NCBI GenBank assembly: GCA_947259865.1
Contig: CAMYNZ010000255.1
Location: 1-5,665, forward strand
Reading direction: 5' to 3'
DNA from: an uncultured Desulfobacterales bacterium
GTDB taxonomy: Bacteria > Desulfobacterota > Desulfobacteria > Desulfobacterales > G020354645
Length of the DNA stretch: 5,665 nucleotides
Numbering within the stretch: position 1 is the stretch's first letter; every line of letters starts with the position of its first letter. Below the pieces are notes generated by a model, which was not told the DNA's origin, searched no databases, and worked only from the letters and a program-made list of their open reading frames with translations. Shown here piece after piece: positions 1-5,306 of this stretch. The translations under genes were made by a program, and so were the position numbers.

Positions 1-2
1 CA

Positions 3-860
3 GTGGCAAGTCCGTATCTGGTCAGCAACGATGGCAAATTTCGCGCCAAAAACGCAGCGACCCTACCGCCCAAGGATTCTCCGGACAAAAAGAAATGCAA
101 GCAGCGCATCGGAAAGCTCATCAACGAGATTTCCGATTTACAGCGCATGCTATATGCGCATGACCGCTATGCCATCCTGCTGATTTTCCAGGCTATGGAC
201 GCGGCCGGAAAGGACAGCACCATCCGGAGCGTGATGAGCGGGATCAACCCGGCCGGGTGCCAGGTATTTTCATTCAAACAGCCTACCCCCGAAGAGCTGG
301 ACCATGATTTTTTATGGCGCAGTGCCCGGCGCCTGCCCGAACGCGGCCGAATCGGCATCTTCAATCGCAGTTATTACGAAGAAGTGCTGGTGGTCAGGGT
401 TCACCCGGAATATCTCAAGGCCCAGAAGCTTCCTGATGATGTCGACCTGAAAAACATCTGGCAGCAGCGTTATGACTCAATCTGCGATCACGAAAAGCAT
501 CTGGCGCGCAACGGGACCGTCATATTAAAATTTTGGCTGAATGTGTCCAAAGCGGAGCAGCGCCGGCGATTTCTTGCTCGCATCGACGAGCCCAGAAAAA
601 ATTGGAAATTCTCCGCCGGCGACGTGGAGGAACGAAAATTTTGGCAGGATTACATGACCGCTTATGAAGCAGCCATCAATGCCACTTCGCGGCCGTGGGC
701 GCCCTGGTATGCCATCCCCGCCGATGACAAGCCCTTCATGCGCCTGTGTGTTGCTGAAATTATCGTTCAATGTCTTAAAAAATTGAAAGTAGAGTATCCG
801 ACCGTCGGTGCCAAGGAAAAAGCCAGATTTGCGGAACTACGGGCGATGCTGACAGATTGA
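3..860 (+). CDS. ppk2: PPK2-family polyphosphate kinase (class III-like)
   Basis: This cytoplasmic enzyme is expected to move phosphate between inorganic polyphosphate and nucleotides (AMP/ADP to ADP/ATP, or the reverse). The 285-residue reading is about the usual length for a single-domain PPK2. A Walker A-like P-loop, MDAAGKDS, sits at residues 65-72. It is followed by INPAGCQVFSFKQPTPEE at about 81-98, a DFLWR lid-region motif at 102-106, and the Walker B-like FNRSYYEEVLVVRVH at 120-134. The Asn in FNRS, where many class I enzymes have FDRS, and the overall pattern resemble the class III group that accepts both AMP and ADP. That subclass and its substrate range are inferred. The start used is a GTG at position 3, and the N-terminus SPYLV-NDGKFR looks like a normal family start. 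Only two bases precede it, so no ribosome binding site is visible and an upstream start cannot be excluded. No clear terminator follows the stop codon. Confidence 0.9.
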   Translation: MASPYLVSNDGKFRAKNAATLPPKDSPDKKKCKQRIGKLINEISDLQRMLYAHDRYAILLIFQAMDAAGKDSTIRSVMSGINPAGCQVFSFKQPTPEELDHDFLWRSARRLPERGRIGIFNRSYYEEVLVVRVHPEYLKAQKLPDDVDLKNIWQQRYDSICDHEKHLARNGTVILKFWLNVSKAEQRRRFLARIDEPRKNWKFSAGDVEERKFWQDYMTAYEAAINATSRPWAPWYAIPADDKPFMRLCVAEIIVQCLKKLKVEYPTVGAKEKARFAELRAMLTD

Positions 861-952
861 GTTTATCTTAAGGGGAATTTGGAATTAGAGGACGGGCAAG
901 GACGAACCTTCGGCGCCAGGTGATAGGTGATAAGGGATAGGTAAAAGGTAAT

Positions 953-1044
953 AGGTTATAGGTCATGGGTTAGAGACGAAAGGAAAGAAAGCTGGGATGC
1001 AGTGGCCCTGAAGGACCAGCTGGTAGTTGATAGCTCTTGGCTCA
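953..1044 (+). repeat. Dispersed direct repeat, copy 1
   Basis: This 92-bp segment aligns without gaps to 4129-4220 in the same orientation, with about 8 mismatches counted by eye. The core at 981-1044 differs at only 3 of 64 positions. It contains ATAGGT-type tracts, the GCTGGGATGC motif and a TGGCCC-TGAA-GGACCA hairpin at 1003-1018, in which one stem pair is disrupted compared with the other copy. A further 25-bp stretch at 1105-1129 matches 4216-4240 with 2 mismatches. Here it is separated from the main copy by about 60 bp that carry another GCTGGGATGC motif and a CGCGC hairpin. The function is unknown. It is not coding in any convincing frame. Confidence 0.85.
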
Positions 1045-1145
1045 TAGAAAAAAAGGATTAGGGCATAAGGAAATTAGGCTGGGATGCTTACGCGCCTTGC
1101 GCGAGCTCAAAGCTGATAGCTGAAAGCAGCAACTGGATAATGTCT

Positions 1146-1179
1146 GCCCGCCATCGCGAGCCGCTCAGGCGAGGCGGGC
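1146..1179. repeat. GC-rich palindromic hairpin (REP-like)
   Basis: GCCCGCC at 1146-1152 pairs perfectly with GGCGGGC at 1173-1179. After a bulged A at 1153, TCGC at 1154-1157 pairs with GCGA at 1169-1172. GAG at 1158-1160 can pair with CTC at 1164-1166 around a CCG loop. This gives a near-complete 34-nt stem of 11 to 14 pairs. No T-run follows on either strand, so it is not a standard terminator. Its position between convergent genes and its bulged palindromic form fit a REP-type or similar dispersed element. That classification is inferred. Confidence 0.65.
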
Positions 1180-1281
1180 GGGGATGCTTAATTCTCGATG
1201 CTGGATGCAGGGGCGCGGAGATTTGGGGGCAGGCATACGTTTATGCGTTTCTTTAAATTTATGTGAATGACCCCTTGGTTT

Positions 1282-3414
1282 TTAAACCTGCTTCATCGCT
1301 GCCTTGACTCTTTCGGGGGTCATGGGGAGTTGATACACCGCAGCACCGACGGCATCATGTATGGCCGTTGCAATCACCCCGCCCATGCCGATGATGGCGG
1401 GCTCCCCGCCTCCCTGGGGCGCGAGGTCCGGGTTTTCTAAAATAACGGTTTCAATTTTAGGGAGCCACGAAAATGTCGGTAAGGTGTAAGTGTCGAAATT
1501 AAGATCAAAAATCTCTCCATCCTTGAAGTGAATTTCTTCGCTCAATGCATATCCCATCCCCATGGTGATGCAGCCTTCCATCTGCGTGGTTGCACCCTCG
1601 GGATTAACCACAACCCCCATATCCTGGGCGCAAACCACCCGCTTTACGTCCACATTGCCGCTGCCTTTGTCCACTTCCACTTCCGCCATAAATGCCACAT
1701 ATGTGCCGGCATCGATTCCGCAGGCAATGCCATACCCCCGACCGCTGGGCGTCTTTATGGACTGCCATCCGAACCTCTTTGCCACGGCCTTCAAGACGTT
1801 GATCATGCGTTTGTCGTTCAGGTGCTTGAGACGAAATTGAAGCGGATCCTCACCCGCTTTGGCAGCCATCAGGTTCAGATGCAAATCGCGAGCATAGGTA
1901 TTGGTGTTGTTGGCCGGTGCCCGCCATGGGCCGACAGCGAAAGGATGATATCTTGCGGCTGGACCGCGCCAGCGCCCGTGGACCCTCTCTCTGTGATGCG
2001 GAATCTCGTAGAACTGTTTACTTCCCCGCATGCCTGCGTAGTATACGTTATAATCCCAAAAAGTAATCCTGCCTGAGCTATTGAGCCCGGATTTAATTTT
2101 AACAATGGCTGCCGGTCGAAAGGTGTCGTAATAAAACTCTTCCGCTCGACTCCAGGCCACCTGCACCGGTTTTCCAAGGCGTTTCGCCAAACGGGCGGCT
2201 TCCACAGCCTGCTGGGAGGCCGATTTTCCGCCAAACGCGCCCCCTAAATAAGGCGCGATAACGCGAACAAGATCCGGAGACATGCTCAAGCGCTCGGCGA
2301 TAACATCTTTAATCCTAAAGGGGATTTGGGTGGAAGCCCAAACCGTGAGTTTTTTTCCCTCATATTCGGCGACTGCCGTGTGTGGCTCCATGGGCGCATG
2401 GGCCACATAACTGTTAAAATACGTTTGCTCTATGACAGTTGATGCAAGTTTTTCACCGGAATTAAGGTTTCCGCCTTGAGAAGCGATTTCCGGATTCGGG
2501 GTCGACTTCAGCAAATGATCAAAAATAGTCTTGTCGTCGACACCGGTTCTGGGCCTGTCGAATTGAGCTTTGATTTGTGCCAGCCCTTGTTCAGCAACAT
2601 CGGGATGTTCGTGAAGAACGGCGACAAAATCGCCTTCTTTGACAATCTGAATACCGTCTATATTTTGGGCCGGATGGGTATCTACCTTGATCAATTTGGC
2701 CCCATGGGCCGGCGGCCTGAGTATTTTGGCGTAAAGCATCCCTGCAAGCCGCAGGTCACCTGAAAATTTGGCAGCGCCGGTCACCTTTTCAACCGCATCT
2801 CTCCGTTGGAACGATTTCCCCATGGTTACATACTCGGAAGACGGTTTTAAAGGCGGCACATCTTTTAAATGTTTTTCGATAACATTGCCTTTGGTGAGTT
2901 CGCCGTAGCTAACACGACGGCCGGGTTTTGACTGATCATAAACGTATCCGTTTTGGGTAACCAGACGACCGATGGGAGATTTCAGATGATCGGCTGCCAA
3001 TTCCATTAATACCCCTCTGGCCTCGCCCGCAGCCTCGCGAAGAAATATCCCGAAATAGCGGATGGAAAGGGAGCCGAAGGTCCCGGCATCCCACGGACAC
3101 AAATCGGTATCCCCCATCACAATATCCACCGAGTCATAATTCACATGAAGTTCTTCCGCCAGCAATTGGGGTATGGACGTCATGGCACCCTGACCCATCT
3201 CTATCTTTCCGGTATAAAGGACGATCCGGTTATCGGCCCCGATTCTCAGAAAGGCATTGAAATCGGTGGGGATCCCGGCGCCGAGGAAACCGGTGCGCAG
3301 CATGCGTGCCCACGCAAGGCGATCAAAGGTGTTGAAGTAGATAATGATCCCTCCGCCTAAAACACCCATGCGCTTCAGAAATTCACGGCGATTCATGGAA
3401 GAAGACAGCATCAT
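1282..3414 (-). CDS. Tat-exported molybdopterin-binding large subunit, xanthine dehydrogenase/isoquinoline 1-oxidoreductase (IorB-like) family
   Basis: This is the catalytic subunit of a molybdenum hydroxylase, which would oxidise an aldehyde or N-heterocycle using oxygen from water. The substrate cannot be read from the sequence. The 710-residue product begins with a twin-arginine signal: NRREFLKR at 8-15, a hydrophobic stretch at about 17-30, and a possible AWA cleavage site at 34-36. Periplasmic location is therefore likely. Family motifs follow in order: KIEMGQG at 70-76, APMEPHTAVAEYE at 340-352, the cofactor-binding GGAFGGK at 391-397, PWRAP at 497-501, and GGGEP at 668-672, where Glu671 matches the conserved base-acting glutamate. 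The start ATG at 3414 overlaps the small-subunit stop as ATGA and has AGGAGG six bases upstream. A second ATG follows directly. The protein is slightly short for IorB-type proteins, but no domain appears to be missing. Confidence 0.88.
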   Translation of the reverse strand: MMLSSSMNRREFLKRMGVLGGGIIIYFNTFDRLAWARMLRTGFLGAGIPTDFNAFLRIGADNRIVLYTGKIEMGQGAMTSIPQLLAEELHVNYDSVDIVMGDTDLCPWDAGTFGSLSIRYFGIFLREAAGEARGVLMELAADHLKSPIGRLVTQNGYVYDQSKPGRRVSYGELTKGNVIEKHLKDVPPLKPSSEYVTMGKSFQRRDAVEKVTGAAKFSGDLRLAGMLYAKILRPPAHGAKLIKVDTHPAQNIDGIQIVKEGDFVAVLHEHPDVAEQGLAQIKAQFDRPRTGVDDKTIFDHLLKSTPNPEIASQGGNLNSGEKLASTVIEQTYFNSYVAHAPMEPHTAVAEYEGKKLTVWASTQIPFRIKDVIAERLSMSPDLVRVIAPYLGGAFGGKSASQQAVEAARLAKRLGKPVQVAWSRAEEFYYDTFRPAAIVKIKSGLNSSGRITFWDYNVYYAGMRGSKQFYEIPHHRERVHGRWRGPAARYHPFAVGPWRAPANNTNTYARDLHLNLMAAKAGEDPLQFRLKHLNDKRMINVLKAVAKRFGWQSIKTPSGRGYGIACGIDAGTYVAFMAEVEVDKGSGNVDVKRVVCAQDMGVVVNPEGATTQMEGCITMGMGYALSEEIHFKDGEIFDLNFDTYTLPTFSWLPKIETVILENPDLAPQGGGEPAIIGMGGVIATAIHDAVGAAVYQLPMTPERVKAAMKQV

Positions 3415-3890
3415 TTCATCCCTCCTTTCATCTCTCGGGAAGCGGTTTCAATGGCCTGAACGATCCGGGCATGGGCGCCGCATCGGCACAGGTTTTCATC
3501 CATGCCATCGATGATTTCGTCCCTCGACAAGGTGGGATTATCAGTCAGCAGGCTGTATGCTTTGAGGATCATACCGGGTGTACAATAGCCACATTGGAAA
3601 CCGACATGTCGGATAAACGCTTTTTGAAGCGGATGCAATGTGCCGTTTTTGGCGAGTCCCTCAATGGTTGTGATCTCGCTGCCGTCAACTTCCGCGATAG
3701 TTTTCTGACAGGAAAGCACGGCGACATCGTTGGCAAGCACCGTGCAGGCGCCGCATAACCCTTCACCGCAGCCGTATTTCGGTCCGGTTACTCCCAGATC
3801 GGTGCGCAAAACCCACAACAGCGTCCGCTCACCGTCTAGTTTCAAGCGCACCGGACGACCATTCAGTTTAAAACGAATCGTTTCTATCAT
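3411..3890 (-). CDS. [2Fe-2S] small subunit of the molybdenum hydroxylase (IorA/CoxS-like)
   Basis: This is the electron-transfer partner of the downstream large subunit. From the chosen ATG the protein has 159 residues, normal for the family. The plant-type ferredoxin domain carries Cys41, Cys46, Cys49 and Cys61 (CGEGLCGAC, then a later Cys). The helical domain carries Cys100, Cys103, Cys135 and Cys137 (CGYC and CRC). All eight cluster ligands are therefore present. The frame can be extended upstream to a TTG at 3908, but an ideal AGGAGG lies six bases before the ATG at 3890, inside that extension. The ATG is therefore preferred. The protein has no signal peptide of its own. In related two-subunit enzymes the folded small subunit is thought to be carried out with its Tat-exported partner. 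The ATGA overlap with the next gene implies translational coupling and equal production. Confidence 0.92.
   Translation of the reverse strand: MIETIRFKLNGRPVRLKLDGERTLLWVLRTDLGVTGPKYGCGEGLCGACTVLANDVAVLSCQKTIAEVDGSEITTIEGLAKNGTLHPLQKAFIRHVGFQCGYCTPGMILKAYSLLTDNPTLSRDEIIDGMDENLCRCGAHARIVQAIETASREMKGGMK
3421..3426 (-). promoter_or_regulatory. Ribosome binding site of the large-subunit gene
   Basis: On the minus strand this reads AGGAGG, six bases before the ATG at 3414. It lies inside the end of the small-subunit gene and supports the first of two adjacent ATG codons as the start. Confidence 0.75.
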
Positions 3891-3896
3891 AAAGGG

Positions 3897-3902
3897 CCTC
3901 CT
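3897..3902 (-). promoter_or_regulatory. Ribosome binding site deciding the small-subunit start
   Basis: On the minus strand this reads AGGAGG, six bases before the ATG at 3890. It lies within the open frame that begins at the TTG at 3908, so the ATG rather than the TTG should be taken as the start. Confidence 0.85.
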
Positions 3903-3930
3903 AGCCAATAAAAGGTTAACAGTAAGGATG

Positions 3931-3946
3931 ATTCGAATTTTCGAAT
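3931..3946. promoter_or_regulatory. Inverted repeat ATTCGAA-TT-TTCGAAT, possible operator
   Basis: Two perfect 7-bp arms are separated by 2 bp and lie about 40 bp upstream of the small-subunit ATG. A related half-site, ATTCGAG, occurs at 4030-4036 within the spacer of the proposed promoter. Both facts fit a dimeric regulator controlling the molybdoenzyme operon. No regulator gene is adjacent and binding is inferred. Confidence 0.4.
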
Positions 3947-3973
3947 AAGCCCATACACCAAAGGTACCCGAAA

Positions 3974-3991
3974 GGATCAGAATCGGATCAG
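3974..3991. promoter_or_regulatory. Direct repeat GGATCAG-AATC-GGATCAG
   Basis: Two identical 7-bp units have an 11-bp start-to-start spacing, about one helical turn. They lie between the proposed promoter and the small-subunit gene. The spacing would place both units on the same DNA face, as for a protein-binding site. The function is inferred only. Confidence 0.3.
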
Positions 3992-4014
3992 GCGCTGCTT
4001 GAGAATGATCTCTT

Positions 4015-4043
4015 AATATATATCATAAGATTCGAGTGAACAA
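4015..4043 (-). promoter_or_regulatory. Possible sigma70-type promoter of the molybdoenzyme operon
   Basis: On the minus strand, TTGTTC (4043-4038) and TATATT (4020-4015) are separated by 17 bp. The -10 box matches consensus at 5 of 6 positions and the -35 box at only 3 of 6. Transcription would begin near 4008 and leave a leader of about 118 nt that contains the two repeats described nearby. Confidence 0.35.
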
Positions 4044-4075
4044 GATATGAGTTATGGAAAAAGGGTAAGGACTGT

Positions 4076-4094
4076 GATTAGCCGCTGGCGAATC
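4076..4094. repeat. Small imperfect inverted repeat
   Basis: GATTAGCC at 4076-4083 and GGCGAATC at 4087-4094 pair at 7 of 8 positions around a 3-nt loop. No T-run follows. It lies just left of the repeat block and upstream of the proposed -35 box of the molybdoenzyme promoter. Its role is unknown. Confidence 0.35.
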
Positions 4095-4114
4095 AGCTCA
4101 TAGCTCTAAGCATG

Positions 4115-4320
4115 GGCCCTGAAGGGCCAGGTTATAGGTCATCGGTTAGGGGTGATAGGAAAGAAAGCTGGGATGCCATGGCCCTGAAGGGCCAGCTGGT
4201 AGTTGATAGCTCTTGGCTCAAAGCTGAAGGCTGAAAGCAGGGGCCCTGATTGGCCAGGTGATAGGTTATGGGTAATGGATTATAGGTTAGAAGTGAAGCG
4301 ATAGAAAGCTAGGATGCTGG
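4115..4320 (+). repeat. Mosaic repeat block with three GGCCC-TGAA-GGGCC hairpin cores
   Basis: Three units begin at GGCCCTGA cores at 4115, 4180 and 4242, giving a spacing of 65 and 62 bp. The first core (4115-4128) is a perfect 5-bp stem with a TGAA loop. The second extends to a perfect 6-bp stem (4179-4194). The third (4242-4255) is decayed, with a TGAT loop and one mismatch. Units one and three continue into ATAGGTTATAGGT-like tracts and end with GAAAGCTGGGATGC or its variant GAAAGCTAGGATGC. The middle unit instead carries AGTTGATAGCTC and CTGAAGGCTGAAAGC tracts. No open frame with coding character spans the block. Confidence 0.75.
4129..4220 (+). repeat. Dispersed direct repeat, copy 2
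   Basis: This 92-bp segment aligns without gaps and in the same orientation to 953-1044, about 91% identical by hand count. Together the copies bracket the molybdoenzyme operon, with 3,176 bp between equivalent positions. The hairpin core at 4179-4194 is perfect here and damaged by one base in copy 1. Confidence 0.85.
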
Positions 4321-4361
4321 GAAGTAGTGTTTAAGATTATTGAAACCTGAAAAATTTTGAG

Positions 4362-4452
4362 ACTATAACGGGATAGTGGTAATTATATTAGTATTATCAT
4401 GTTATTTTGTCAAAATTATCACGATATTTACTTGACATTTATGCGTTATAGT
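4362..4452. promoter_or_regulatory. Spaced inverted repeat ACTATAACG / CGTTATAGT flanking the abiEi promoter
   Basis: ACTATAACG at 4362-4370 is the exact reverse complement of CGTTATAGT at 4444-4452. The right arm lies between the -35 and -10 boxes of the proposed abiEi promoter and directly abuts the -10. Characterised AbiEi antitoxins repress their own operon by binding inverted repeats in the promoter. These arms are candidate sites, although a 73-bp gap would imply looping or two separate sites. The region is very AT-rich, which raises the chance of coincidence, but 9 exact pairs including a CG step are notable. Confidence 0.45.
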
Positions 4453-4458
4453 TATAAT
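4432..4458 (+). promoter_or_regulatory. Promoter of the abiEi operon
   Basis: A perfect -35 box TTGACA (4432-4437) and a perfect -10 box TATAAT (4453-4458) are separated by 15 bp. This is shorter than the preferred 17 bp and may keep expression low or regulator-dependent. Transcription would start near 4465, giving a leader of about 35 nt before the ATG at 4500. Confidence 0.6.
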
Positions 4459-4467
4459 AATTTTACA

Positions 4468-4485
4468 ACTAAATCGTCTTTTAGT
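4468..4485. promoter_or_regulatory. Inverted repeat ACTAAA-TCGTCT-TTTAGT, possible operator
   Basis: Two perfect 6-bp arms are separated by 6 bp and sit between the predicted transcription start and the abiEi start codon. A protein bound here would block early elongation. In RNA the arms could form a weak hairpin just before the start codon. It is a candidate autoregulatory site of AbiEi, by inference only. Confidence 0.4.
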
Positions 4486-4499
4486 CAAAACTTCTGATT

Positions 4500-5306
4500 A
4501 TGATGTTAAACACGTTTCTATCCCAGCATGATGTGTTTACGGTAGAGGAGCTGGATTATTTTCTCGCTGAGAAAGGTTCCGGCAAGCCGAACACTCGTAA
4601 AGCGCTTCTTACATATTATCGCAAACAGGGCAGAGTAGTGCCAGTTAGGCGTGGATTATACGCTGTAGCCCCTTTTGGATCTTCGCCGGATTCTTGTCCG
4701 GTTGATATGTATCTTGTAGCCGCAAAAATGACCAGGGATGCTGTTCTCGGATACCATACTGCTATGGAGTTCCACGGAAAAGCATATTCGGTTTACAGTA
4801 GACTGCACTACCTATCCGCTCGAAGGTCTCTTCCGGTTATATTCCGTGATTATGAAATCAGAAGAGTGTCGGTGCCTCAGCCACTTCTTATTAAGGGCAA
4901 GGAAATGTTCGGTGTCCTCCGTCACAGGCGCTCTGGATCCGAGCTGCGCGTAACCGGCCTTGAAAGGACTCTTGTCGATGTACTCGATCGTCCGGATTTG
5001 ACCGGAAGCTGGGAAGAAATATGGCGATCACTCGAATCGGTTGAGTTTTTCGACATAGAGCAGGTCATCGATTATGTATTGCTTCTGGAAAATGCAACCA
5101 CCGCTGCTAAAGTGGGTTTTTTCCTGGAACAGCACCGGGAAGACCTCATGGTTGATGATGTCCACCTGCAAACATTGCAGAGGCTGCGTCCACGGCAGCC
5201 TCATTATTTAAAACGCGGAAAGCGCAAGGGAGGCCGATGGGTGAAGAAATGGAACCTGTTGGTTCCGGATGAAATACTGAATCAATCCTGGGGAGAAGTA
5301 TTATGA
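4500..5306 (+). CDS. abiEi: AbiEi-type antitoxin / winged-helix transcriptional regulator
   Basis: This is a 268-residue protein of the type IV toxin-antitoxin antitoxin family AbiEi. Members have an N-terminal winged-helix domain that represses their own operon and a C-terminal domain that counters the AbiEii nucleotidyltransferase toxin. The N-terminal part (about 1-60) ends in the characteristic wing VVPVRRGLYAVAP at 46-58. It is followed by VDMYLVAAKMTRDAVLGYHTAMEFHG at 68-93, the TGLERTLVDVLDRPDLTGSWEE segment at 152-173, and a basic tail ending RWVKKWNLLVPDEI at 246-259. Two consecutive ATG codons (4500 and 4503) could start it, and neither has a recognisable ribosome binding site, so translation may be weak. 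The stop overlaps the next ATG as ATGA, the usual coupling to the toxin gene. That next ORF is not a full toxin, so an antitoxin role here may be lost or redirected. No frameshift is visible. Confidence 0.85.
   Translation: MMLNTFLSQHDVFTVEELDYFLAEKGSGKPNTRKALLTYYRKQGRVVPVRRGLYAVAPFGSSPDSCPVDMYLVAAKMTRDAVLGYHTAMEFHGKAYSVYSRLHYLSARRSLPVIFRDYEIRRVSVPQPLLIKGKEMFGVLRHRRSGSELRVTGLERTLVDVLDRPDLTGSWEEIWRSLESVEFFDIEQVIDYVLLLENATTAAKVGFFLEQHREDLMVDDVHLQTLQRLRPRQPHYLKRGKRKGGRWVKKWNLLVPDEILNQSWGEVL

Larger units (their letters stand above)
861..1281. other. Gene-free spacer made of mosaic repeats
   Basis: No convincing coding region lies between the PPK2 stop and the convergent molybdoenzyme stop. The stretch is built from degenerate repeats: ATAGGT-like tracts at about 918-973, three GCTGGGATGC or GGGATGCTTA motifs (991-1000, 1078-1087 and about 1181-1190), and an AGCTGATAGCTGAAAGC tract at 1111-1127. 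Two clear hairpins are present: CGCGC-CTT-GCGCG at 1091-1103 and the larger one at 1146-1179. A weak GCATA/TATGC stem at 1233-1246 precedes a T-rich stretch. Its AT-rich 5-bp stem is not enough to call a terminator. Confidence 0.75.

Noticed and set aside
525..770. 81-codon ORF antisense to the PPK2 gene
   Set aside because: It is a shadow of a clearly coding region and has no recognisable protein features.
1233..1255. Possible terminator GCATA-CGTT-TATGC followed by a T-rich stretch
   Set aside because: The stem is only 5 bp and AT-rich, the T-run is interrupted, and it lies about 370 bp beyond the PPK2 stop. It is too weak to call.
1528..2076. 182-codon plus-strand ORF opposite the molybdoenzyme large subunit
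   Set aside because: It lies wholly antisense to a well-supported catalytic gene with family motifs in that region. Its translation is rich in His, Cys and Pro without recognisable domains, as expected for a shadow frame.
1875..2234. 119-codon minus-strand ORF in another frame of the large-subunit gene
   Set aside because: It overlaps the same strand in a different frame. The large subunit reads through the region uninterrupted and contains the GGAFGGK and PWRAP motifs near or within it.
4115..4320. CRISPR array
   Set aside because: The repeat units are imperfect, of unequal make-up and spaced 62-65 bp apart, with spacers that are themselves repetitive. No cas gene is present.
4061..4330. 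Small protein gene inside the right-hand repeat block
   Set aside because: The sequence is made of short degenerate repeats with frequent stop codons (TAG and TGA within the ATAGGT and CTGATAG tracts), and no ribosome binding site with a sustained frame is visible.
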